Below, in pieces: positions 21,954 to 29,959 of a stretch of DNA of 32,795 nucleotides (position 1 is the stretch's first letter; every line of letters begins with the position of its first letter). Both the position numbers and the translations under genes were made by a program. The DNA is from a bacterium CPR1. Lineage in GTDB: Bacteria; Vulcanimicrobiota; Xenobia; Xenobiales; QWHO01. Location: positions 1-32,795 of the forward strand of contig QWHO01000127.1 in the NCBI GenBank assembly GCA_021404945.1, written 5' to 3'. The notes under the pieces were generated by a model. That model had not been told where the DNA came from, made no database searches, and was given only the letters and a program-made list of their open reading frames with translations.

Positions 21954-24041
21954 TTGGCTGGCTTGCCACGCCTCCCGTGGCTACGCCGCGCATTCCACTG
22001 TTTCTGGATCTTTGCCGGACTGCTCTTGATCCTTTCAGTCGAGTTCTGGTCCGCTCCGCCCCCCCTGAAGGTGGGTCAGGTCAGCCCTCGAGACGTCATC
22101 GCGCCCCGCACCGTCGAGGTGGAGAACGAGCGCGCGACGCAATCAGCGCGCCAGGAAGCGGCCGAGAAAGTCGAACCCCAATACGCCTACGACCCCATGC
22201 CCGAGAAGGTGTCCGAGCGCAAGGTCGAGGATACCTTTGCAGCCCTCAAAAAGATGGCCGCAGCCTACCAGAACCTCCCGACCCAGGAGTCCGATCCTGA
22301 GATCGAGCGGCTCAAGAAAGACATCCCTTACCTGCCTAAAAACAGCACCCTGACGGTGCTCCTGATCTCAAGCCCCGAGACTCTTCAGCAGCTGGAAACC
22401 ACGACCCGCCAGCTGCTCTGGAAGGTTCAACACAACGGCGTGCGCGAGGACCGACTGGCGCAGGCTCGCCAGACCATCGCCTCGGACGCCGAAAAGATGC
22501 CTCAACTCGGCCCCGAGCAGGTCTTGGCCGTCACTGAGATCGCCAACGGCTGCCTGCTCTTCAACATGAGTCTGGACATGGAAGCCACCATTCGCGAGCA
22601 GCAGGCAGCCATGAACCGGGTCGAGCCGGTCCGCAAGATCATCCAGAAGGGCTATAAGATTGTCGGCAAGGGCGAGATGGTCGCGCCCGAGCACCTGCGC
22701 GAGATGCAAGAGCTGGGCCTGCACTCGTCCTGGAACCTGGCCCGTTTCGGGGGCTACGCCCTCCTGGTCATCAGTATGATGACCCTGGTGGCCCTCTATC
22801 TGCGTCGGCAACAAAAGGCCATCTATGAATCCGACCGAATGCTGGCCCTGACCGGATTCCTGGTGATCGCGGTGGCGGCCACCACCCGCTCCCTGACCGG
22901 CCTCTCCCCCTACCTGGCGCCGGTTGTGACCGCTTCCATCCTTCTGGTCCTGCTGGTGGAAGCACGCCTGGCCCTGATGGTCACTGTCTTCCTGTCAGCA
23001 CTGACCGGCGTCGAGACTGAAAACCTGGCCGCGGCCACGGTCAGCCTCCTGACCGGTGTCTCGGGTCTACTGGCTGTCTCACGTGCCCAGCAGCGAGCCA
23101 GCCTCATCACGGCCTCGCTGGCAGTCGTCTTCACCAATGCCCTGGGAGCGCTTACCTTCAGCCTGATCGCTTCCGACGACCTGAACACAACCTTGAACGC
23201 GCTGGCCTTCGCCAGCCTGAACGGGCTGACATCCACTCTGGTGGCCGTGGGCGCCCTGCCGCTGCTGGAGAACCTGTTCGGAATCACCACCAACTTCCGC
23301 CTGCTGGAGATCTCCAACCCCAGTGAGCCCCTGCTGCAGAAGCTGCTCAAGGAGGCCCCCGGAACCTACCAGCATTCCATCATGGTCGCCAATCTGGCCG
23401 AGTCGGCCGCCCAGGCAGTCGGGGCGGACGCCTTGCTCTGCAAGGTGGGGGCCTATTACCATGACATCGGCAAGATCAAGCGTCCTCGCTTCTTCGTTGA
23501 GAACCAGACCGGACAGGACAATCCTCATGATCGACTCAACCCCAACCTGTCCACGCTGATCATCATCTCCCATGTCAAGGATGGTCTGGAGCTCGCCCGC
23601 CAGTACAAGCTTCCCGACGTCATCCAACGTTTCATCGCCGAGCATCACGGCACCAGCCTGGTATCCTACTTCTATCATCAGGCCATCAGCCGGTCCACCG
23701 AGGCGATCTTCGAGGAAGACTTCCGCTATCATGGCCCCAGGCCGTCTCTGCGCGAGACTGGAATCGTAATGCTCTGCGACGGGATCGAAGCGGCCGCTCG
23801 CACCCTGCCATCGCCCACCCCGGAGGCCATCACCGAGCTGGTCCACAAGATGACCCGCCAGTGTCTCGAAGACGGCCAACTCGACGAGTGCGACCTCTCA
23901 TTCAAGGATATCACCGCGATCCGCGAATCGCTGATTCGCTCTCTCAAGGGCATCTACCACACCCGGATCGAGTATCCCGAGCCCAGCTCGCTGGCTTCAC
24001 CTCGCAGACAGAACGTTACCAGCCTGCGCAAGAAGGCGTGA
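21954..24041 (+). CDS. pgpH: 7TM-HD domain cyclic-di-AMP phosphodiesterase (PgpH/YqfF family)
   Basis: A membrane phosphodiesterase expected to hydrolyse c-di-AMP, a regulator of osmolyte and wall homeostasis. An N-terminal TM helix is followed by a long extracytoplasmic 7TMR-HDED domain (about 35-255), about seven TM helices (about 260-450) and a cytoplasmic HD domain. The HD metal ligands include His474 (YQHSIM) and His503-Asp504 (YYHDIGK), with a later EHHG motif. The 695-residue length is typical. The listed TTG start is weak: the frame remains open back to a stop at 21909 with plausible coding text, so a non-standard start upstream is possible. It starts a conserved run, pgpH-ybeY-dgkA, as in Bacillus. 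Confidence 0.92.
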   Translation: MAGLPRLPWLRRAFHCFWIFAGLLLILSVEFWSAPPPLKVGQVSPRDVIAPRTVEVENERATQSARQEAAEKVEPQYAYDPMPEKVSERKVEDTFAALKKMAAAYQNLPTQESDPEIERLKKDIPYLPKNSTLTVLLISSPETLQQLETTTRQLLWKVQHNGVREDRLAQARQTIASDAEKMPQLGPEQVLAVTEIANGCLLFNMSLDMEATIREQQAAMNRVEPVRKIIQKGYKIVGKGEMVAPEHLREMQELGLHSSWNLARFGGYALLVISMMTLVALYLRRQQKAIYESDRMLALTGFLVIAVAATTRSLTGLSPYLAPVVTASILLVLLVEARLALMVTVFLSALTGVETENLAAATVSLLTGVSGLLAVSRAQQRASLITASLAVVFTNALGALTFSLIASDDLNTTLNALAFASLNGLTSTLVAVGALPLLENLFGITTNFRLLEISNPSEPLLQKLLKEAPGTYQHSIMVANLAESAAQAVGADALLCKVGAYYHDIGKIKRPRFFVENQTGQDNPHDRLNPNLSTLIIISHVKDGLELARQYKLPDVIQRFIAEHHGTSLVSYFYHQAISRSTEAIFEEDFRYHGPRPSLRETGIVMLCDGIEAAARTLPSPTPEAITELVHKMTRQCLEDGQLDECDLSFKDITAIRESLIRSLKGIYHTRIEYPEPSSLASPRRQNVTSLRKKA

Positions 24042-24044
24042 GCG

Positions 24045-24500
24045 ATGGCTGCTCTGCAGGTGTGGGTCAATCAGCTCAAAGTCCCTCGCAACGACCGATT
24101 TCCCGTTGCGTTCCTGCGTATGGTAACCCGCTATGCGGCTCAGGAGGGTGGCTGTCCGGGCCCGGCTGAGATCAGCCTGACCCTGACCGACGATCCCTCT
24201 ATTCACCAGCTCAACCGCGACTACCGCGGCATGGACGCTCCCACCGACGTACTGGCCTTCTCCCAGGAGTGCTCGCCCGGCCCCACCCGGGTCCTGGGAG
24301 ACGTCATCGTCTCGCTGGAAACCGCCCGACGTCAGGCCGCCCACCAGGGCTGCACCCTGCGCCGGGAGGTGGCCTGGCTGATCAGCCACGGCGTTCTGCA
24401 CCTGCTTGGCTATGACCACCGTGACAATACCGAGCTTACCACTATGCGCGAGCGCGAGCGGGCCGTGCTCGAGCGTCTGGCCCTGGGTCCACTTCCATGA
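24045..24500 (+). CDS. ybeY: Endoribonuclease YbeY (16S rRNA maturation)
   Basis: A zinc-dependent endonuclease involved in 16S rRNA 3' processing and ribosome quality control. The three-His metal motif appears as HGVLHLLGYDHR near residues 115-126. MDAPTDVLAFSQ and LGDVIVSLETARRQA are family blocks. The 151-residue length is normal. It starts 3 nt after the pgpH stop and overlaps the next gene by 4 nt (ATGA), so it is translationally coupled. Confidence 0.97.
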   Translation: MAALQVWVNQLKVPRNDRFPVAFLRMVTRYAAQEGGCPGPAEISLTLTDDPSIHQLNRDYRGMDAPTDVLAFSQECSPGPTRVLGDVIVSLETARRQAAHQGCTLRREVAWLISHGVLHLLGYDHRDNTELTTMRERERAVLERLALGPLP

Positions 24501-25297
24501 GCGAAATCGGCGAGCAGGTCGAAGCGGATCTCCCTCTGCCGCGTCGACAGGTCTTTTCGCCCCCCCCCGTGGGACAGCGCAAGAATCCTTCCCTGATGAG
24601 CAGCCTCGACCATGCCGCCGATGGTCTGGTCTACGCCGTGCGCCGCGAGCGCAACCTCAAGATCCACTTTGTCATGGCGGTGACTGCGCTCTTACTCTGT
24701 CTGGGGCTCGATCTGAATGCCCTTCAGCTTCTCTGTGTTGCCTTCGCCATCGTCCTGGTCATCATTACCGAGCTCATCAACACGGCTATCGAGACCATGA
24801 TCAACTTGATGACCACGGCCCACCACCCGCTCGCCAAAGTGACCAAGGATGTCAGTGCGGGGGCGGTTCTGGTCGCCTCGATCAATGCCCTGGTGGTGGC
24901 CTACCTGGTCTTGCTGCCCCCGCTCATGCAGATGCTCAACCGCTCCGAAAGCGTCGTTCTCCGAGTGCAAAAGCACCCGGGCCACGCGGTGGCCCTGGCC
25001 ATCGCCCTGATCCTGGTGGCCGTGCTCGTCGGCAAAGCCGTAGGCCACCGCGGGACCTTCACCAAGGGCGGTCTCGTCAGCGGTCACGCGGCCCTGGCCT
25101 TCGGGGCGGCCACCGCCATCGTGCTGATCACCCGCCAACCTCTGGTCGCCGGGCTGGCCTTGCTCATGTCGGCCCTGGTGGCCCACAGCCGGGTGGAGGC
25201 GGGCATCCACCACTGGCGAGAAGTCGCTCTGGGAGCGTTGTGTGGCACCACCCTGAGCCTGGTCGTCTTCTACCTCTTCCAGGTCCTTGGCTACTGA
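24497..25297 (+). CDS. dgkA: Diacylglycerol/undecaprenol kinase fused to PAP2 phosphatase
   Basis: A 266-residue membrane protein with two domains. Residues ~30-140 match DgkA, a small integral lipid kinase: ERNLKIHFVMA, then ELINTAIETMINL and VTKDVSAGAVLVAS. Residues ~155-266 match a PAP2-type lipid phosphatase, with KGGLVSGH (usually PSGH) and HSRVEAGIHHWREV (SR-x5-H, with the usual final Asp replaced by Glu). The fusion places a lipid kinase and a lipid phosphatase together, consistent with undecaprenol/undecaprenyl-phosphate balancing in wall synthesis. It overlaps ybeY by 4 nt. Kinase assignment is firm; phosphatase activity is likely. Confidence 0.9.
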   Translation: MSEIGEQVEADLPLPRRQVFSPPPVGQRKNPSLMSSLDHAADGLVYAVRRERNLKIHFVMAVTALLLCLGLDLNALQLLCVAFAIVLVIITELINTAIETMINLMTTAHHPLAKVTKDVSAGAVLVASINALVVAYLVLLPPLMQMLNRSESVVLRVQKHPGHAVALAIALILVAVLVGKAVGHRGTFTKGGLVSGHAALAFGAATAIVLITRQPLVAGLALLMSALVAHSRVEAGIHHWREVALGALCGTTLSLVVFYLFQVLGY

Positions 25298-25360
25298 TAG
25301 CGTACTGCCTGAATTCTGAGTTTCCAGGAACTTTTCAGACATATCCAGTATGCTGACGGC

Positions 25361-27490
25361 ATGAACGTCCAGGTCACAGCAATGCAACCAGCCGCCACCC
25401 GCCCCATCAGGGAGGGCTGGGAAGTCAAGGGCCAGCGCTACGGCTCAACCGCCGAGCTGGTGGACAGGGTGCAGCTCGGTGGCCCCGAGCTGGGCATTTA
25501 TCGTCGCACCGAGCTGGCCCCGCCCAACCGGGTGAAGGGTGGCCTGATCGGCGCGGGTGTCGGTCTGGTGGCCAGCGCTCTGGTCGGCCTGGCCTCGAGC
25601 CCCGGCCTGCTGGTAGGCCTGTTGGCGGGCGCAGCCGTGGGCGCTGCCGTGGCACGTCCCCGAGAGATCGAGAAGGCGATCATCGGAACCCTGCAGCGCA
25701 ATGGTCAGGACTTGACCTTCACTCCGAACAACGACGCCACGCGCACCCTCACGCTGCAACCAGGCACTTCCCTGCCCGGAGCCCTGCAACCCCAAGATCC
25801 CAACGGCTTGAGCCTGGACCAGATCCGCCAGTTACCCGAGCTCGGCTGGGCCGTACCCACTCGCGAGGCCCAGATCGAGCGGCTGAAGAAGGAAGAGTTC
25901 GACGTTATCGTCATCGGCGGTGGCGCCACCGGCACCGGGACCGCGATGGAGGCCGCTCGCCGCGGCCTCAAGGTGGCCATGCTGGAGGCCTGGGACTTCT
26001 CCACCGGCACTTCCAGCCGCAGCACCAAATTGATCCATGGCGGCGTGCGCTACCTTGAGAAAGCTGTCAAGAAGCTTGACAAGGAGCAATACGACCTGGT
26101 CCAGGAGGGCCTTCAAGAACGTTCCAGCTTCCTGGAGATGGCCCCCCACCTCACCGACGAGCTGCGCCTCGTAACTCCCTGCTACAAATACTATGAGGTT
26201 CCCTATTACTTCGCCGGCCTGTGGCTGTACGACCGCATCGCCGGACAGGCCGGCCTGTCCGCCACCGAGGTGCTATCTGCCAAAGAGGCTGCCAAACAGT
26301 TCCCCATGCTCAAAACCGAGGGGTTGAAGGGGGCTATTGCTTACTCTGACGGCGAGTTCAACGATTCACGAATGAACGTGGGTCTGGCTCTCACAGCCGC
26401 AGCCCACGGAGCGGCCGTGGCCAACTACACCGAGGTGGTCTCGCTGACCAAGGACTCCAGCGGCAGGGTGGCGGGCCTGGAAGCGCGCGACCAGCGCACG
26501 GGCGAGACTTTCTCCATCAAAGGAAAATCCGTGATCAACGCCACCGGTCCCTTCATCGACAAGATCCGCCAGATGGACGACCCCCAGACGCCCGAGCTGG
26601 TCGTTCCCAGCGCCGGCACCCATATCTTCGTGCAGAACCTGAAGGTGCCCGAGGGGCTGCTCATCCCCTCGGCCCCCAACGGCTCGGTGGCCTTCTTCAA
26701 GCCCTTCGAAGGGGGCACGGTGGTAGGTACTACCGAGGAAAAGACCTCCCTCACCATCGAGCCCAACACCACCCAGCAAGAAGTCGACTATCTGCGCGAC
26801 CTGGCCAACAGCTATCTGGGCCCCAACCACCAGATTCAGCCCCACGACGTGACCTCGGTCTGGACCGGCATCCGCCCGCTGGTCAAGGACCCGGCCAAGA
26901 CAAACACCGCAGAGCTTTGCCGCAACCACCTGGTGGACGTCTCCGAGTCGGGGCTGGTCACCATCGGAGGCGGCAAGTGGACCAGCTTTGCCCGCATGGC
27001 CCAGGACGTGGTGGACGCCACCATCAAGAGCGCCGGCCTGCCCGACCTGCCCACCCAGCGCGAAGGGGCCCGCATCATCGGAGCCCACGGCTACTCCGAA
27101 GGGCTGGCCGCCCGTCTGGCCCAGCACTACGGCCTGGACGCCGAAGTCTCGCTACACCTGGCCAAGAACTACGGCGACCGGGCGATCCAGGTGGCCGACC
27201 TGGGTCTCAACCAGCGCCTGCACCCCGACCATCCTTACCTGGAGGGCGAAGTTGTCCACGCGGTGCGCCACGAGATGGCGGTGACTCCGGTGGACGTGCT
27301 CTCACGCCGCACCCGCCTCTCCTTCCTGGATGAGGCCGCGGTGAGAACGGTACTCCCGCGCGTGGTCCAGCTGATGGCCAGCGAGGCCGGCTGGGATCAA
27401 ACTCAGGCCGCCCGGGAGCTCAAGGACTCGGAGGACTACTTCGCTCGCAACGGCCTGGCCGCACTGCAGGCCCCCGTCAAACAGCCTTAG
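25361..27490 (+). CDS. glpD: FAD-dependent glycerol-3-phosphate dehydrogenase with N-terminal glycine-zipper domain
   Basis: A membrane-linked oxidoreductase that converts glycerol-3-phosphate to dihydroxyacetone phosphate and passes electrons to quinone. The catalytic part starts near residue 165. VIGGGATGTG (about 184-193) binds FAD, and SSRSTKLIHGGVRYL and INATGPFIDKIRQMDDP are conserved. Its PTREAQIERLK lead and overall wording resemble mitochondrial GPD2 more than E. coli GlpD, but there are no EF-hands. The first ~165 residues are unusual: residues 59-99 form a Gly/Ala-rich glycine-zipper membrane segment (GLIGAGVGLVASALVGLAS, then GLLAGAAVGAAVA), flanked by soluble stretches. The length of 709 compares with about 500-560 for GlpD. 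It is monocistronic, with convergent neighbours. Confidence 0.9.
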   Translation: MNVQVTAMQPAATRPIREGWEVKGQRYGSTAELVDRVQLGGPELGIYRRTELAPPNRVKGGLIGAGVGLVASALVGLASSPGLLVGLLAGAAVGAAVARPREIEKAIIGTLQRNGQDLTFTPNNDATRTLTLQPGTSLPGALQPQDPNGLSLDQIRQLPELGWAVPTREAQIERLKKEEFDVIVIGGGATGTGTAMEAARRGLKVAMLEAWDFSTGTSSRSTKLIHGGVRYLEKAVKKLDKEQYDLVQEGLQERSSFLEMAPHLTDELRLVTPCYKYYEVPYYFAGLWLYDRIAGQAGLSATEVLSAKEAAKQFPMLKTEGLKGAIAYSDGEFNDSRMNVGLALTAAAHGAAVANYTEVVSLTKDSSGRVAGLEARDQRTGETFSIKGKSVINATGPFIDKIRQMDDPQTPELVVPSAGTHIFVQNLKVPEGLLIPSAPNGSVAFFKPFEGGTVVGTTEEKTSLTIEPNTTQQEVDYLRDLANSYLGPNHQIQPHDVTSVWTGIRPLVKDPAKTNTAELCRNHLVDVSESGLVTIGGGKWTSFARMAQDVVDATIKSAGLPDLPTQREGARIIGAHGYSEGLAARLAQHYGLDAEVSLHLAKNYGDRAIQVADLGLNQRLHPDHPYLEGEVVHAVRHEMAVTPVDVLSRRTRLSFLDEAAVRTVLPRVVQLMASEAGWDQTQAARELKDSEDYFARNGLAALQAPVKQP

Positions 27491-27520
27491 CCGCGTGATG
27501 CAAGGTCATTCATCAGCCTG

Positions 27521-28264
27521 TCAGGCTTTGCCGGCTCGAGCCCAGAGCCTATGGATGTAATGATTCATCTGGATGTACCACCACTCCCAGTCGTGGGCCA
27601 CGTCATGACCCCACAGGTCGTAGTTGTGCGGGACGTCGATTTGCTCGAGCACGTCGTGGATTCGCTTGGACCAGTGCACGCGCTCCCAGGGACCCTGACC
27701 ACAGATGACATTGATGGAGCATTTTCTAAGGGCCGCGCGGTGGTCGCGAGAAGCATTGGGCAGGTAAGTGGTGGGGTTCTGCCAGTAACAATTGTCGTCG
27801 AAGTAGTTCTCGAAGTACTGGCTCATATCATAAATGCCGCTCATGAAAATGCCCCAGCGGAAGGCATCCGGGTGGCGAAAGAGCGTGTTGGAGGCGTGGA
27901 AGGCACCCAGGCTGGCGCCGGCGGTGGCCACCGGTAGCTTCCCGTGGCAGTCCTCATAGATGATCTCCACGAGCTCGCTGGCAATGTAAGCATCGTAGGC
28001 TGCCTGGCGAGTCAGACGCTCCTTAACGCTGACCTCGTAGTTGAACCAGCTCTGCCGGTTGATGGAGTCGATGCTGAATACCTTGACGTGACCGGCCTGG
28101 ATGGGGCCGCTCAGAGCGTCGATCATTCCGTGGCGCTCTAGCTCTTCGAAATCGGCCGAGGCCGTGGGGAAGAATAACAGGGGCACGCCAAAGTGCCCAT
28201 AAATCGAGACAGGCATCGTCTGGCCCAGAATGCGGCTGTGGGGGAAGAGTTTCTTGACGCGCAT
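27521..28264 (-). CDS. Alpha/beta-hydrolase esterase (Esterase family, COG4947-like)
   Basis: A cytosolic 247-residue hydrolase without a signal peptide. GASLG at residues 116-120 holds the presumed nucleophile Ser118. The C-terminal DLWGHDVAHDWEWW block likely supplies the catalytic His. The text YGHFGVPLLFFPTASADFEE and SIDSINRQSWFNYEV is typical of the short esterase group related to PHB depolymerase and enterochelin esterase. The substrate is unknown. It starts 3 nt after the hydroxylase gene, with TGAGGAG inside that gene's end, so the two are co-translated and probably act in one pathway. Confidence 0.82.
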   Translation of the reverse strand: MRVKKLFPHSRILGQTMPVSIYGHFGVPLLFFPTASADFEELERHGMIDALSGPIQAGHVKVFSIDSINRQSWFNYEVSVKERLTRQAAYDAYIASELVEIIYEDCHGKLPVATAGASLGAFHASNTLFRHPDAFRWGIFMSGIYDMSQYFENYFDDNCYWQNPTTYLPNASRDHRAALRKCSINVICGQGPWERVHWSKRIHDVLEQIDVPHNYDLWGHDVAHDWEWWYIQMNHYIHRLWARAGKA

Positions 28265-28267
28265 GGT

Positions 28268-29350
28268 TTAGCTCCTCAATGCGAGAGTGGTGGGGAGTGG
28301 TCGTTCTTGGCGCTCCTGCCAGCGTTTGCCGGTTGGCAGGTCGTGGTAGGCCTGACGCAGGACGCTCAGCGCCTCGCGTTCGGCCAATGACAGGCACGGG
28401 TGCCAGAAGTTCAAAAAGAGCACCAACCGTAACCGGTCGCTGCGGTTCCAGACCTCGTGCACGAATGAATCGTCGAAGACCAGCACCTTGCCTTCCTGCC
28501 AGGTGGTCTCCTGGTCGCCCACCCGCAGGCCGCACCCGTCCGGGATCACCATGGCCAGGTGACCGCGCAGGATGCCATTGAGGGGGCCGACGTGAGGAGG
28601 GATGACGCTCTGCGGATTGAGAGCCGAGAACAGGATCCACTCCCCGGTCTCAAAGCCGGGCAGTTTCTCGAGGAGAGCCAGAGTTCGCGGGCATCGGGCG
28701 GCGTTCACTTCATGACGCTGACCGTAGAGCCACAAAGGGTAGGTGTTCCAGCCGGCCACTGCAGTATCGTATTCGGTCTGGTAAGTTCCAAAGCCGGATC
28801 GATCAGCGAGCAGCCCTTCGAGCTCCTCGAGGATAACCGGATAACTCTCCTCCAGCGGGCGGGCCCAATCGAACTGCTCCTTGGGATAGAACCGATGAGC
28901 TGGAATGCCAGGCACCAGGTAATACGGACGCTGGTGGGGGTCGCTGGTCTCGGTTCGGGGGAGGGGGGCGGGCTCAAAGAAGACATCCAGGCAGGCGCTG
29001 CGCAAGAACATCGAATCCAAGCAGTTGCGAGCCCCGTGGGCGCGCGCTCCAAGGGCAAAGGTAGGGTGGCGGTCCAGAGCCGCGATGGCGTCGGCCAGCT
29101 GGCCAGCCTGCCGGAGAGTGAGCTGGCGGGCCATCTCGCACCAGTCGCGGGCCAACCGGTTGGGGTGATTGCTGCCCGAGCGTCCCCAGATCTGGCTCAG
29201 GCCCCAAAAAATCAGGGCGAACAGGGCGGGATGGTAGGAGGCCAGCCGGGCCGCAATTCGGCGCAGCCTGAGAGGCAATCGAAAGGGAGAGCGCTCGATG
29301 CCCACCGTGTCGTAACTCGTGCGCATGAGCTCGTCAAAGGTCTTCTCCAT
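28268..29350 (-). CDS. Aspartyl/asparaginyl beta-hydroxylase family dioxygenase
   Basis: An Fe(II)/2-oxoglutarate-type oxygenase of the AspH/LpxO family, 360 residues. The double-stranded beta-helix core lies in the C-terminal half. The first iron His is His253 in PPHVG, the second is His298 in DDSFVHEVWN, and Arg308 is a likely 2-oxoglutarate ligand. FLNFWHP is a family block. A hydrophobic stretch near residues 34-54 may anchor it to the membrane, as in LpxO-type enzymes that hydroxylate lipid acyl chains. The acceptor (protein side chain or lipid) is unknown. It overlaps a possible microprotein ORF at its start and is coupled to the esterase downstream. Confidence 0.87.
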   Translation of the reverse strand: MEKTFDELMRTSYDTVGIERSPFRLPLRLRRIAARLASYHPALFALIFWGLSQIWGRSGSNHPNRLARDWCEMARQLTLRQAGQLADAIAALDRHPTFALGARAHGARNCLDSMFLRSACLDVFFEPAPLPRTETSDPHQRPYYLVPGIPAHRFYPKEQFDWARPLEESYPVILEELEGLLADRSGFGTYQTEYDTAVAGWNTYPLWLYGQRHEVNAARCPRTLALLEKLPGFETGEWILFSALNPQSVIPPHVGPLNGILRGHLAMVIPDGCGLRVGDQETTWQEGKVLVFDDSFVHEVWNRSDRLRLVLFLNFWHPCLSLAEREALSVLRQAYHDLPTGKRWQERQERPLPTTLALRS

Positions 29351-29480
29351 AGCGTTCCGGCTGTTCTTGACCAGAGGGGTGCTCCCTTCTCGAGCGCAGC
29401 CGCCGCTCGCTCACGAAGACGAGAAGCCCGCCCATTAAGGCGCCCAGGACGGCGAACAGGGGGGCGACGTTGTCTAGCAA
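29334..29480 (-). CDS. Possible membrane microprotein overlapping the hydroxylase start
   Basis: A 48-residue frame starts at TTG 29480 and ends 17 nt inside the hydroxylase gene. It has a convincing topology: a short acidic N-terminus, one hydrophobic helix (VAPLFAVLGALMGGLLVFV) and a basic cytoplasmic tail (SERRLRSRRE). Tandem in-frame stops sit directly before the TTG, and the ribosome binding site is weak. In an alternative reading it is the end of a frameshifted slightly longer protein, since a neighbouring frame from GTG 29574 (LPVAILAPDSREALKSA) also looks coding. Low confidence. Confidence 0.35.
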   Translation of the reverse strand: MLDNVAPLFAVLGALMGGLLVFVSERRLRSRREHPSGQEQPERYGEDL

Positions 29481-29582
29481 TCATCACCGGGGGATCGTGC
29501 TCCGAGAGAACCTCACAGCACGCGGATTTCAGAGCCTCGCGAGAATCCGGTGCCAGAATCGCGACGGGTAGCACCGACCAGC

Positions 29583-29608
29583 AAAAAAAACCCCGCCGTT
29601 GCGGGGTT
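29583..29608 (-). terminator. Rho-independent terminator of the tRNA operon
   Basis: On the minus strand, AACCCCGC/GCGGGGTT (8 bp, 29589-29608) with a 4-nt loop is followed by a run of eight T (complement of 29583-29590). It ends the tRNA transcript 6 nt after the tRNA-Val 3' end. Confidence 0.93.
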
Positions 29609-29613
29609 CTCGG

Positions 29614-29690
<77 letters not shown>

Positions 29691-29729
29691 ATGGGCTATC
29701 TCGGGAGAGCGAGACAGCGAGGAAAACAC

Positions 29730-29805
29730 TGGTGACCCCAGCGGGGCTCGAACCCGCGATCTTCGGCTTGAAAGGCCGACGTCCTAACCACTAGACCATG
29801 GGGCC
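29730..29805 (-). tRNA. tRNA-Glu (anticodon TTC)
   Basis: Acceptor GGCCCCA/TGGGGTC, anticodon loop CTTTCAA between TCGGC and GCCGA, T loop TTCGAGC, and an encoded CCA. It is the middle gene of the tRNA operon. Confidence 0.95.
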
Positions 29806-29841
29806 ACGACATCCGACAGGACGAAACCCTCGGAGCCAACC

Positions 29842-29917
29842 TGGTGGGCCCACCTGGGTTCGAACCAGGGACCAACCGGTTATGAGCCGGCCGCTCTCAC
29901 CGCTGAGCTATGGGCCC
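29842..29917 (-). tRNA. tRNA with anticodon CAT (Ile2 or elongator Met)
   Basis: Acceptor GGGCCCA/TGGGCCC, anticodon loop CTCATAA between GCCGG and CCGGT, and an encoded CCA. It is not an initiator: positions 1 and 72 form a normal G-C pair. The C4-G69 and C5-G68 pairs are the acceptor features that TilS uses to choose tRNA-Ile2 in E. coli, so lysidine-modified Ile2 is my preferred reading. Met cannot be excluded. Confidence 0.9.
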
Positions 29918-29928
29918 AGGTTCGCCCT

Positions 29929-29957
29929 ATTATAGCGACTGCAGCCCGGACGGTCAA
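29929..29957 (-). promoter_or_regulatory. Sigma-70 type promoter of the tRNA operon
   Basis: On the minus strand, TTGACC (complement of 29952-29957) and TATAAT (complement of 29929-29934) are 17 bp apart. The -10 ends 11 bp before the first tRNA. The -35 lies only 2 bp beyond the stop codon of the GlmS-like gene. Confidence 0.92.
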
Positions 29958-29959
29958 TC

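Noticed and set aside
23266-23276. GAAC/GTTC pair resembling an SOS box
   Set aside because: The spacing is only 2 bp and it lies inside the pgpH coding sequence, so it does not fit the N4 spacing.
29842-29917. Initiator tRNA-fMet
   Set aside because: The 1-72 position is a normal G-C pair and the anticodon stem lacks the three consecutive G-C pairs of initiators, so it is Ile2 or elongator Met.
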